Shown here: in pieces, positions 1 through 8,485 of the stretch | Layout: each line of letters begins with the position of its first letter | Position numbering within the stretch: the stretch's first letter is position 1 | Assembly: GCF_030407455.1 (NCBI RefSeq) | Contig: NZ_JASDDJ010000002.1 | Location: 53,915-117,914, forward strand | DNA length: 64,000 nt | Source of the DNA: Psychrobacter sp. 5A.1 | GTDB lineage: Bacteria; Pseudomonadota; Gammaproteobacteria; Pseudomonadales; Moraxellaceae | Direction: 5' to 3' | The notes under the pieces: model-generated | Seen by the model: the letters and a program-made list of their open reading frames with translations, nothing else | Databases searched by the model: none | What the model was told of the DNA's origin: nothing | Position numbers and translations under genes: made by a program

Positions 1-33
1 CCACCTACTATAATAGAGGTGGCTGTTTTTTAT
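1..33 (+). terminator. Rho-independent terminator of an upstream gene
   Basis: CCACCT (1-6) pairs with AGGTGG (17-22) and is followed by a T-rich run (26-31). It would end a plus-strand gene lying outside the window. The left side may be cut by the window edge. Confidence 0.6.
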
Positions 34-485
34 AATGATGCTTATATCCTACTCTCCATCTCATTATAAAAGCCAATGAAAAGACAGTAGTTGCATGGAA
101 AAGATGATATCGAAGCTGATGACTGGTAGAATAAGGTTGTTATTAGCTTAGTATAATTCAGATACATAGGATATGAGCGAAAACAATATACTTAGTTCAT
201 TATATAAGATTGACATCATAGCCGATTTATAGTGGATTAACTATAATATGAAGTCAGCAGTTCACTTTCAGGCAGGTTTGTACAGACAGTCAACGTACCG
301 TCTTGAAATGCCCGTTTAATGAATGCTAGTCGATATGAGTAAAAGAAAAATTTAAGTGGTCTCTGACATTTCGAGATTACATATGATGGACTTGATCTAA
401 CCATATAATTCGTTATGACATAGTATTGTCTAACTGTTTATGTACGCATGATTATTAACGACAACTAAAGGGATACCCGATTACA
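34..485. other. Intergenic region upstream of icd
   Basis: About 450 bp without a convincing reading frame. It presumably carries the icd promoter, but no hexamer pair stands out enough to name. A possible ribosome binding site (AAAGGG, 467-472) lies 13 nt before the icd start. Confidence 0.4.
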
Positions 486-2705
486 ATGTCAAAAATTATT
501 TATACAAAAACTGATGAGGCCCCTGCTCTAGCAACCCTTTCATTCTTGCCTATTGTTGAAGCATTTACCAAAACAGCAGGCGTTGCTGTTGAGACAACAG
601 ATATCTCTGTTGCTGCACGAGTATTGGCTGAATTCCCAGAATATTTAACGGAAGAGCAGCGTGTGCCTGATAATTTGGCTGAGCTAGGTCGCCTGACACA
701 AGATCCAAACACCAATATCATTAAACTGCCAAACATCAGTGCTTCTGTGCAGCAGCTGAAAGCCTGTATCAAAGAGTTGCAAAGCAAAGGCTTTGCATTA
801 CCTAATTTCCCAGAAGATCCACAGACTGACGAAGAAATAGAACTTCGTCGCCGTTATGGTAAAAGCCTAGGTAGCTCAGTTAACCCTGTATTGCGTGAAG
901 GCAACTCAGATCGCCGCGCCCCTAAAGCCGTTAAAAACTATGCTCGCAAGCATCCGCATTCTATGGGTGAGTGGAAGCAGTGGTCAAGCACGCACGTGTC
1001 ACACATGCATGGCGGTGACTTCTATGATGGCGAACAATCGATCACTTTAGATAAAGCGCGCACCGTACGTATGGAGTTGTTACTTGATGACGGCACCAAC
1101 AAAGTCTTGAAACCTAAGATCGCTTTGCTTGATAAAGAAGTGATTGACTTAATGGTTATGAGCAAGCAGTCATTGCTAGACTTTTATGAGCGTGAAATGG
1201 AAGATTGCCGCGAAGCCGGTATTCTATTCTCACTACACGTAAAAGCCACTATGATGAAGGTGTCACACCCTATCGTATTTGGTCACGCGGTTCGTATCTA
1301 CTACAAAGAAGCCTTTGCAAAACATGGCGCGACGTTTGACGAGCTAGGCATTAACGTCAATAACGGCATGGCTGATTTGTTTGACAAAATTGCAACTTTG
1401 CCAGCCTCAAAGCGCGAAGAGATTGAGCAAGACTTGCATGCTTGCCAAGAGCATCGCCCACGTCTGGCCATGGTTGATTCGTCAAAAGGCATCACCAACT
1501 TCCATTCTCCAAGCGACATTATCGTAGATGCATCAATGCCTGCTATGATTCGTAATGGCGGTAAAATGTGGGGCGCTGATGGCAAACTATATGATTGCAA
1601 AGCCGTTATGCCTGAGTCTACCTTTGCCCGTATTTATCAAGAAATGATCAATTTCTGTAAATGGCATGGTAACTTTGATCCAACGACAATGGGTACGGTT
1701 CCTAACGTTGGCTTGATGGCACAAAAAGCAGAAGAGTACGGCTCACACGACAAGACTTTTGAGTCGAGCAATGCAGGTATTGCACGTATTGTTGATGTAG
1801 ATACTGATGAAGTATTACTCGAAAAACGTGTTGAAAAAGGCGATATCTGGCGCATGTGTCAGGTTAAAGATGACCCTATCCAAGATTGGGTGAAACTGGC
1901 TGTTCGCCGTGCGCGCGAATCAGACACGCCTGTTATCTTCTGGTTAGACCCATATCGTCCACATGAGAATGAGCTGATCAAAAAAGTTCAGACATACTTG
2001 AAGGATCATGACACTACAGGTCTACACATTGAAATCATGTCACAAGTTCGTGCCATGCGTTATACCTTAGAGCGCGTTGCTCGTGGTCTGGATACCATCT
2101 CTGCCACTGGTAACATCTTGCGTGATTATCTAACTGACTTGTTCCCAATTCTAGAGCTAGGCACCAGTGCCAAGATGCTATCAGTCGTACCACTAATGAA
2201 AGGTGGTGGTCTGTTCGAAACAGGTGCAGGTGGTTCAGCTCCGAAACACGTTGAGCAGCTCGTAGAAGAAAACCATTTACGTTGGGATTCATTGGGTGAG
2301 TTTTTGGCCTTGACCGTATCTTTGGAGCATTTAGCCGAGAACGATAACAATGCTAAAGCCAAAATATTGGCTGACACGCTAGATACAGCGACAGAAAAAC
2401 TGCTGTTGAATGACAAATCACCATCACGTAAAACAGGTGAATTGGACAACCGTGGTAGTCACTTCTATCTGGCCATGTACTGGGCTGAAGAGCTGGCAGC
2501 GCAAGACCAAGATAGCGAGCTAAAAGCACAATTTACACCATTTGCGCAAAAGCTTAAAGACAGCGAAGAGGCTATCGTCAAAGAGCTTAACCAAGCTCAA
2601 GGCAAGCCTGTGGACATCAAAGGCTACTACTATGCCGATGAAGAACTGGCTAAGAAAGCCATGCGTCCAAGTGCTTTGTTCAACGAAACACTGGCATCGC
2701 TGTAA
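486..2705 (+). CDS. icd: Monomeric NADP-dependent isocitrate dehydrogenase
   Basis: 739 aa, the usual length of the monomeric (type II) NADP isocitrate dehydrogenases of about 740 residues. These are unrelated in length to the 416-aa dimeric enzyme of E. coli. The enzyme oxidises isocitrate to 2-oxoglutarate and CO2 in the TCA cycle, making NADPH in the cytoplasm. The whole length follows the family, including the [17 protein letters not shown] start, the substrate-binding part around residues 130-150 ([17 protein letters not shown]) and the C-terminal [16 protein letters not shown] block. The start is ATG with a distant purine-rich AAAGGG. The gene is monocistronic, ended by a strong terminator at 2792. 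Cold-adapted Colwellia and Psychrobacter are known for this type; whether a second dimeric copy exists elsewhere cannot be seen. Confidence 0.96.
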   Translation: MSKIIYTKTDEAPALATLSFLPIVEAFTKTAGVAVETTDISVAARVLAEFPEYLTEEQRVPDNLAELGRLTQDPNTNIIKLPNISASVQQLKACIKELQSKGFALPNFPEDPQTDEEIELRRRYGKSLGSSVNPVLREGNSDRRAPKAVKNYARKHPHSMGEWKQWSSTHVSHMHGGDFYDGEQSITLDKARTVRMELLLDDGTNKVLKPKIALLDKEVIDLMVMSKQSLLDFYEREMEDCREAGILFSLHVKATMMKVSHPIVFGHAVRIYYKEAFAKHGATFDELGINVNNGMADLFDKIATLPASKREEIEQDLHACQEHRPRLAMVDSSKGITNFHSPSDIIVDASMPAMIRNGGKMWGADGKLYDCKAVMPESTFARIYQEMINFCKWHGNFDPTTMGTVPNVGLMAQKAEEYGSHDKTFESSNAGIARIVDVDTDEVLLEKRVEKGDIWRMCQVKDDPIQDWVKLAVRRARESDTPVIFWLDPYRPHENELIKKVQTYLKDHDTTGLHIEIMSQVRAMRYTLERVARGLDTISATGNILRDYLTDLFPILELGTSAKMLSVVPLMKGGGLFETGAGGSAPKHVEQLVEENHLRWDSLGEFLALTVSLEHLAENDNNAKAKILADTLDTATEKLLLNDKSPSRKTGELDNRGSHFYLAMYWAEELAAQDQDSELKAQFTPFAQKLKDSEEAIVKELNQAQGKPVDIKGYYYADEELAKKAMRPSALFNETLASL

Positions 2706-2791
2706 TTTTAAGCGATTGCACTTAGACAGTTAAGCTTAGTCGCTGTTGGGATTTATATCCAGAAGCGATTAAGTGAGTTTCAGTCTTAATA

Positions 2792-2832
2792 AAAAAACAC
2801 CTCAACCGTCTTAGGGCGTTGAGGTGTTTTTT
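2792..2832. terminator. Bidirectional terminator after icd
   Basis: AAAAAACACCTCAAC (2792-2806) pairs with GTTGAGGTGTTTTTT (2818-2832). An 11-nt loop separates the arms, with an A run on one side and a T run on the other. Confidence 0.9.
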
Positions 2833-3198
2833 ATGGTCTTTCATAGCATGTCCAAGTTATATTGGAATGATTGTATTGTAGAGCCTTTTTATGGTTGCCG
2901 TCGTACAGCCGACGCCCTCTTATCATCTCAGCAAAAAACATGAGTGGCCCTGTGAACAATAGAAAAACACTTTATAATAGATGCTTATCTTAACTAGAAA
3001 AACATATAGTATCCAAAAAACATGACAAACCTATCAAAATATAGATGAAATGGAAGCCCTTAGCTCGTACCGTCTTATTTTTGTAGCAGGACGCAGTATA
3101 TCCAGAGTGTGTGCTCATTTTTATTTTGAATGTTAGGGTGTATCATCATTTTGATAGTAAGTAATACTGACTCATTTATATTTAGGAAATAGCTGTTT
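2833..3198. other. Intergenic region between icd and rluE
   Basis: About 365 bp without a supported gene. A weak promoter for rluE may be TTGATA (3151-3156) with TTTATA (3175-3180), spacing 18. This is only a visual match. Confidence 0.3.
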
Positions 3199-3813
3199 AT
3201 GTCTACCTCTAGTCTCGTACTATTCAATAAACCTTATGGCGTGCAAAGTCAGTTCAGAGATGACAGTAATAACAACCATACCACGCTATCGGAATATTTT
3301 ACGGACAAATCATTGCGGGTGGCTGGCAGGCTTGATGCGACCTCAGAAGGCTTACTGATTCTGACTGATGATGGTCGAGTAAATAAAGCCATTACCCATC
3401 CACCCAAAGCCAATGCTGGGCGTAAACAAGGCAAGACGTACTTAGTACAAGTTGAAGGCATCCCTACACCTGAGCAGCTTAGTAAGCTCCAAAAAGGTGT
3501 GATTCTCAAAGATGGCAAAACCTTACCTGCTGAGATTAAACATGTCAGTGAAGATGAATTGCCAATGCCACTCTGGCAACGTGACCCACCGATACGTGAA
3601 CGTAAAAGCGTGCCAGACTCATGGCTGATGCTGACTATTTATGAAGGCAAAAACCGTCAAGTAAGGCGCATGACTGCTCATGTGGGGCTGCCTTGCTTAC
3701 GTTTGATACGCTGGTCGGTGGCAGGGTTTGAGCTGGGCGAATTAGCGGTTGGCGAGTTTATGCGCATTACTCTGAATAGCGAGCATGGTCGGCAATTGGG
3801 TATTCTCGTTTAA
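3199..3813 (+). CDS. rluE: 23S rRNA pseudouridine synthase E
   Basis: 204 aa; E. coli RluE is 217. The protein belongs to the RsuA/RluB/RluE/RluF family, which isomerises specific uridines; RluE acts on U2457 of 23S rRNA. The catalytic motif GRLDATSEGLL is at residues 43-52, so Asp46 is the expected nucleophile. The protein starts directly at the catalytic fold (LVLFNKPYGVQSQF) with no N-terminal S4 domain, which is the RluE arrangement. The blocks VQVEGIPT, PPIRERKS and YEGKNRQVRRMTAHVGLPCLRLIR match RluE closely. The start is ATG with AGGA (3184-3187) 11 nt upstream. It is monocistronic. Confidence 0.93.
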   Translation: MSTSSLVLFNKPYGVQSQFRDDSNNNHTTLSEYFTDKSLRVAGRLDATSEGLLILTDDGRVNKAITHPPKANAGRKQGKTYLVQVEGIPTPEQLSKLQKGVILKDGKTLPAEIKHVSEDELPMPLWQRDPPIRERKSVPDSWLMLTIYEGKNRQVRRMTAHVGLPCLRLIRWSVAGFELGELAVGEFMRITLNSEHGRQLGILV

Positions 3814-3978
3814 TTCAGACTATCTGCCAATATAAAATTCTAAAATAAATATATTACGACTTTTTAAATATCGCGTCTCGAATGAGTAAGGTTTATCTGC
3901 TAAGATTCAGCACGTAATTGATTATGTATAATAGGTATCATCCATTTATCGTTTGATTTCTCACAATAGGGATATGTC

Positions 3979-4833
3979 ATGATTGCTTCTCATCGTTTGG
4001 TTTCGTTGGCCACCAGTATTTCTGCGGCGCTTATACTGAGTGCCTGTCGGCCGACGACAGAGGACAATCAGCCAACACCTGCAGAGGAAACTACACCGCC
4101 AGTAACGGATATGACCCATGCCGAGCATGACGGTATGACGGAGAATGCGGTGATAGAAGAGGATAACGTCAGCGATGACACTCAAATGACAGATATGCTC
4201 AGAGACTATACAAGGTCGATGACCAGAATGCATGATGAGATGATGATTGGTATGGGTTATAACGATCCTGATACCGCCTTTGCGAAAGGCATGTTGGGGC
4301 ATCATCGCGGCGCGGTAGAGATGGCAAAAATTCAGCTGAAATATGGCACTGACGAAGCCATGCGTCAACTTGCCCAAGATATCATCACAGCACAGCAAGC
4401 TGAAATCGATGTGCTAAACAGATGGCTTGCCAGCCACCCTGACGCCGCCAAACCTAAGCCAAACACCGTAGCAATGCAGCAAGCATACGCTGAAGGTATG
4501 AATAATATGCATGGTGAGATGACCTTAGGGGTTGCTGACCCTATGCCGGATATGGCATTTGCACGTGGCATGCTACCGCATCATATTGGGGCAGTCGATA
4601 TGGCAAAAGTTCAGCTTGAGTATGGCACTGATGAAGAGATGCGGCAGTTGGCACAAGAGGTCATCGATGCCCAACAAACCGAGATTGATATAATGAAAAA
4701 TTGGATTGCGGCGCTTCAGGTTATGAATAGTGAGCAAAACAGTAGCGCTACAGATGAAGGCATTGATATCGAAGGCGTTGATATCGATACCACCGACGCT
4801 GAGAATATTGATACTAAAACGGTAGATCAGTAG
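3979..4833 (+). CDS. Lipoprotein with two DUF305 domains
   Basis: 284 aa. The signal peptide ends in the lipobox LSAC (Cys23), so the protein should be a lipoprotein of the cell envelope. Two homologous four-helix, ferritin-like DUF305 units follow, at about residues 75-155 and 170-250. Each carries M-H-x-EM, a FAxGML-xHH pair, GAVxMAK, YGTDExMRQLAQ and an I-x-AQQxEID helix. Met/His-rich DUF305 proteins are often linked to copper or other metals, but that role is inference here. The C-terminal 35 residues are acidic and rich in D and T. AGGGA (3968-3972) precedes the ATG. The near-identical spacing of the motifs points to an internal duplication. Confidence 0.85.
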   Translation: MIASHRLVSLATSISAALILSACRPTTEDNQPTPAEETTPPVTDMTHAEHDGMTENAVIEEDNVSDDTQMTDMLRDYTRSMTRMHDEMMIGMGYNDPDTAFAKGMLGHHRGAVEMAKIQLKYGTDEAMRQLAQDIITAQQAEIDVLNRWLASHPDAAKPKPNTVAMQQAYAEGMNNMHGEMTLGVADPMPDMAFARGMLPHHIGAVDMAKVQLEYGTDEEMRQLAQEVIDAQQTEIDIMKNWIAALQVMNSEQNSSATDEGIDIEGVDIDTTDAENIDTKTVDQ

Positions 4834-4908
4834 GACGTGACAGCCCACTTCATGATGCCTTAATCACTCAAGTGACTTAGACATATCGAAAAGAGTGAAA
4901 GCTATGCC

Positions 4909-4950
4909 AAAAACCCTCTTCTAAGCATTATTGCTCGGCAGAGGGTTTTT
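4909..4950. terminator. Bidirectional terminator between convergent genes
   Basis: AAAAACCCTCT (4909-4919) pairs with AGAGGGTTTTT (4940-4950). It serves the DUF305 gene on plus and the M61 peptidase gene on minus. Confidence 0.85.
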
Positions 4951-4982
4951 CATATTGCAGTTTTTTTGATATGACATCGAAG

Positions 4983-7013
4983 CTATTGTTTCATGATATT
5001 AAGCCATGTCTCCCAGCCTGCCTCTCCTTGTGGATGCTCACTACCAGTTTCTAGAGCTTTATCCCCTTTGGCTAAGCGTAGGCTCACTTTATGAGGAGGG
5101 ACTGTGCCAGTCATGCTCTCTATACTATCTTGCAGCTTGACCTTAGTTGTCACTTTAGGCTGAACCTGAACACAAAGCAGCTCATCTCGGCGGAAAAAAT
5201 GGCACTCAATGGGGCGTGTGGTATTAATCAAAGATGCCAGCTGTTTATTGTCTGCTTTGATGCCATCAATCGCAATGATGACATCGTGTGCTGAGATACC
5301 AGCTCTGGCAGCAACGCTATCTCGCATCACACGATTGACCTTAAGACCAGCTGGCGTTTCATTACATCGCATACCCCACGGCACATGTTTGTCAGCGGTT
5401 TCTTTAGTATTCGCCTGTATTTTGACACCGTTTGCAGTTAGCAATGCTTCAATTGGAAGCTCTTCTACCCCATTGACGTAACGGCGTTCAAAATCTTCCC
5501 ATTCTGCTAGCGGCATAAATTGTTCGATTACCGCGCTCATATCAGCACTATTGATACCGATTCGCTTGCTGTCGTTCTGCTTGGCTTGGGTATAAAAAGC
5601 TTTGACCACATCAAATAGGCGATAACGACCGTCACTATTTTTGAGTAAAATCAGATCCAGACATAAGGCCACCAGCGCCCCTTTATTATAGTAGCTGATA
5701 CCCGCATTGCCTGTATTTTCATCGGTGCGATACAGTTTTATCCAAGCATCAAAACTCGACTCTGCCACGCTTTGATTGCCGCGCCCTGGAGTTTGATAGT
5801 AGCGATTGATTTGTTCCGCTAGCAGTCGAAGATAATTGGCTTTATCAATCACGCCTGACGCTTGCAACATAAAATCATCGATATAAGACGTAAACCCTTC
5901 AAACACCCAAAGTAATGGCGTAAATGCCTCACGGCGTAAATCGACATCGATCATGACATCAGGTCGTACCGTCTTAACCCACCATGAATGAAAATACTCG
6001 TGACTACACAACCCCAAAAATCTTTGATAATCCGTACTTGGTAATTTTGGCTCATGCGTACCTGGTAAGTCATTGCGCGGGGTGATAAGGCTAGTAGAGT
6101 TGATATGCTCAAGCCCGCCATAGTCCTGACCACTGGCAAAGGTCATAAACGTATAATCGTCAAATGGCGCATCACCTAACCAGTCTACATAGGTCTGACA
6201 AATCTGAGTAATATCTTGCTGCAATCGACCTAGATTGGCATTCTGCTTACCTGAAAGGTAAAAGCTGTGATGTAGCGTCTGGTGCTCATTATCATGAATA
6301 ATAAAATCAAATTTTTCCTGCTCTGCAATCTCAAAGGGATAATCAATCAGCTCATGATAATTGGCTGCCTGCAACTTATAAATGTGTTGACTGTCTGCTT
6401 GCTGACTATCTTTTTGCTGTTCATCAAGGCGCAGATGCGTAGCGTCCAAACCAGATGCCAACAGTACTTTGCCACTTTCTTTATCTGCAAAAAATGTCTC
6501 AGGAACGATTAAGCTAACGTGGACAGGCGCTTGCTCTTGTCCCTCGACTGCGAGCGCAAGTGAGGTAAAATTGCCATAAAGTCGTTGCTGATCGACGTAG
6601 GCTGTACGCACAGACAAGTCATAGCAATAGACTTCGTATTCTACAATAACCGTCTGCCCTGCTTGCACCGCTGGCAGCTGCCATGTATTTTTGTCAATTT
6701 TGCGTGCGCGATGAGTCTTTGACTGCTTGTCGCTATCTACGATTTGGGCATCTATCACTTGATAGTGTACCGCCGTGATGTTTCGAGCAAATTCGCGCAT
6801 CAGATAACTGCCTGGTATCCATGCTGGTAGCCAAAGCTGCGGCGCATCAGATAGGGCCGTAAAGGTCAGTGATACATCGACCAAATGTTCGAAGAAACGG
6901 GAAAAATCAAATTGATAACTGATATCAGCCATCGTTTGAGCTTTAGCATCATCATGATTGGTTGAGATATGGCTCACGGATTGATTATTAGTGGTATTGG
7001 CAAATGAAGTCAT
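4983..7013 (-). CDS. M61 family metallopeptidase with PDZ domain
   Basis: 676 aa from the chosen ATG. The open frame extends 30 codons further up to 7103, but AAGGA lies 11-15 nt before 7013 and the upstream codons look non-coding. The protein belongs to the glycyl-aminopeptidase-like M61 family. An N-terminal beta domain (about 25-225) is followed by a thermolysin-like catalytic domain with the zinc motif HEYFH at residues 338-342 and the third ligand in EGFTSY near Glu372. A C-terminal PDZ domain lies at about 545-610 (RVMRDSVAARAGI, DVIIAIDGIKA). I see no signal peptide, so it is probably cytoplasmic. The substrate is unknown; the family prefers N-terminal Gly or Ala. It stands alone, convergent with the DUF305 gene. 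Confidence 0.9.
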   Translation of the reverse strand: MTSFANTTNNQSVSHISTNHDDAKAQTMADISYQFDFSRFFEHLVDVSLTFTALSDAPQLWLPAWIPGSYLMREFARNITAVHYQVIDAQIVDSDKQSKTHRARKIDKNTWQLPAVQAGQTVIVEYEVYCYDLSVRTAYVDQQRLYGNFTSLALAVEGQEQAPVHVSLIVPETFFADKESGKVLLASGLDATHLRLDEQQKDSQQADSQHIYKLQAANYHELIDYPFEIAEQEKFDFIIHDNEHQTLHHSFYLSGKQNANLGRLQQDITQICQTYVDWLGDAPFDDYTFMTFASGQDYGGLEHINSTSLITPRNDLPGTHEPKLPSTDYQRFLGLCSHEYFHSWWVKTVRPDVMIDVDLRREAFTPLLWVFEGFTSYIDDFMLQASGVIDKANYLRLLAEQINRYYQTPGRGNQSVAESSFDAWIKLYRTDENTGNAGISYYNKGALVALCLDLILLKNSDGRYRLFDVVKAFYTQAKQNDSKRIGINSADMSAVIEQFMPLAEWEDFERRYVNGVEELPIEALLTANGVKIQANTKETADKHVPWGMRCNETPAGLKVNRVMRDSVAARAGISAHDVIIAIDGIKADNKQLASLINTTRPIECHFFRRDELLCVQVQPKVTTKVKLQDSIESMTGTVPPHKVSLRLAKGDKALETGSEHPQGEAGWETWLNIMKQ

Positions 7014-7347
7014 AATATCTGTCGTCCTTATTTTTATAATTATGGTAGGAGTCCTGCTCCAAAAATGCAACTCCCAAACCATGAATAGCCAATCGCTATC
7101 CACTAACTATAGAAAATAGCAGTTATTATTGTAAATTGTGATATTAATTGGCATTAATTGGCATTTTTTATGTTTTTCGCCTTGAAAGTTATGTGGGCCA
7201 TCTCAATTAAAGATGCTAACTGCTAAAGTTACTTTAATAAACTGATGATAATTGACTAATGACGTGGCCATTTGGCTTGCAGATTGGCTTTTTTAGGTTT
7301 ATTGCAACCGCATTTAATTTTTTACATAGATATATTTAGGATATTTT

Positions 7348-7833
7348 ATGACTACTATCGCAAAAGACACTGCCGTCAAATTCAATTACACACTAAAAGA
7401 CGACGAAGGCAATGTACTTGACCAGTCACCAGAAGGTCAGCCACTTGCTTATCTACATGGTCACAGCAACATTATCCCAGGTCTAGAAGCACAATTAGAA
7501 GGTAAGTCTGCTGGCGAGAAAGTCAATGCAGTCGTTGAACCTGCTGATGGCTATGGCGAGTACCAAGAGCAAGCTGTACAGCACGTACCACGTGACAACT
7601 TCCAAGGCGTTGAAGACATCCAGCCTGGTATGCAGTTTCAGTCAGAAGCTGGTGGCCAAGTCATGCTAGTTACCGTTACTGCTGTAAACGATGAAGAAGT
7701 AACCGTTGATGCAAACCATCCATTGGCTGGCAAGCGTTTGACATTCGATGTTGAAATTCAAGAAGTACGTGCAGCAACTGAAGACGAGCTCAACCATGGC
7801 CATGTACATGGTGCTGGCGGCGTTGAGCACTAA
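7348..7833 (+). CDS. slyD: FKBP-type peptidyl-prolyl isomerase, SlyD-like
   Basis: 161 aa. The FKBP fold is split by an insert-in-flap domain, as in SlyD: the FKBP parts are about 1-70 and 125-150, with the flap insert near 70-125. The motif LAYLHGHSNIIPGLEAQLEG marks the active-site strand and helix. The C-terminus carries only a short histidine stretch (HGHVHG...H), much shorter than the metal-binding tail of E. coli SlyD. Nickel handling is therefore uncertain and the main role is probably chaperone and prolyl isomerase activity in the cytoplasm. AGGA precedes the ATG; a terminator follows at 7895. Confidence 0.92.
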   Translation: MTTIAKDTAVKFNYTLKDDEGNVLDQSPEGQPLAYLHGHSNIIPGLEAQLEGKSAGEKVNAVVEPADGYGEYQEQAVQHVPRDNFQGVEDIQPGMQFQSEAGGQVMLVTVTAVNDEEVTVDANHPLAGKRLTFDVEIQEVRAATEDELNHGHVHGAGGVEH

Positions 7834-7894
7834 TCTCCTCTAGAGTATAGTGAAAATAGTTAGATGATAAATTATTAAATTTGTCTTCTAATCT

Positions 7895-7931
7895 AAAAGG
7901 CCAGTAGCAGATAAAGTCACTGGCCTTTTTT
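7895..7931. terminator. Terminator after slyD
   Basis: AAAAGGCCAGT (7895-7905) pairs with ACTGGCCTTTT (7919-7929), followed by further T. Confidence 0.9.
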
Positions 7932-8181
7932 TATGCTTATTTTATGGTAAGTTTCAAATTAATATAAATGTACTCCTCTATAAACTGAACACTGATTACA
8001 TCTACAGTGATATTAAACTTGAGCAATATCTATAGTCGGTTAACTACTGAACCGCTACGGCGTTACCCTCCTTAGATGTACGACTTGTACAATCTGCAGT
8101 CGGCTGCCTTGTATCCATTTTAGAGTTCTTTGACTATACCTAAAAAACCTACCTTAAGAATTACTATCCTCCAGACGTAAC

Positions 8182-8216
8182 AAAGCCGCATAACGACAAG
8201 CGTCATGCGGCTTTTA
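8182..8216 (+). terminator. Isolated terminator-like hairpin
   Basis: AAAGCCGCAT pairs with ATGCGGCTTT around an approximately 13-nt loop, followed by T residues on plus. The next plus-strand gene upstream (slyD) already has its own terminator, so this hairpin may end a small transcript starting between 7935 and 8180. Confidence 0.6.
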
Positions 8217-8431
8217 TTACCAACCATCCATGTTAGCGTTACGTGATACCTAATCCCGAGGCATCTCATAACTGACAGGCATCCAGCCTTATCATCCTTA
8301 ATCAGCAAACTACTCATCCCTAATGCGACCTTCAAGATACCAATCCCTAGTATCAATGAACCATTCCGTTCAATCGTGCCGTACAGCTATAGTCGCAGAT
8401 TGACCCACTATTGGTAAGAGGTATAAACGTC

Positions 8432-8461
8432 AATCCATGTAAGCATATGCTTACATGGATT
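8432..8461. repeat. 30-bp perfect palindrome downstream of prc
   Basis: AATCCATGTAAGCAT is followed immediately by its exact reverse complement, with no spacer. It lies 25 bp past the prc stop codon and is not followed by a T run on minus, so it is an atypical terminator. It could be a protein-binding site. Confidence 0.85.
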
Positions 8462-8485
8462 ACGTCACTCTATAATAATGCCAAG

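Larger units (their letters stand above)
7932..8485. other. 550-bp non-coding interval with two hairpins
   Basis: No reading frame here is convincing. It contains a GC-rich hairpin with a T tail (8182-8216) and a 30-bp perfect palindrome (8432-8461), each listed separately. The first could end an unannotated small RNA. Confidence 0.4.

Noticed and set aside
8120..8356. 78-codon minus frame between slyD and prc
   Set aside because: It spans a terminator-like hairpin, has no ribosome site, and its make-up looks random.
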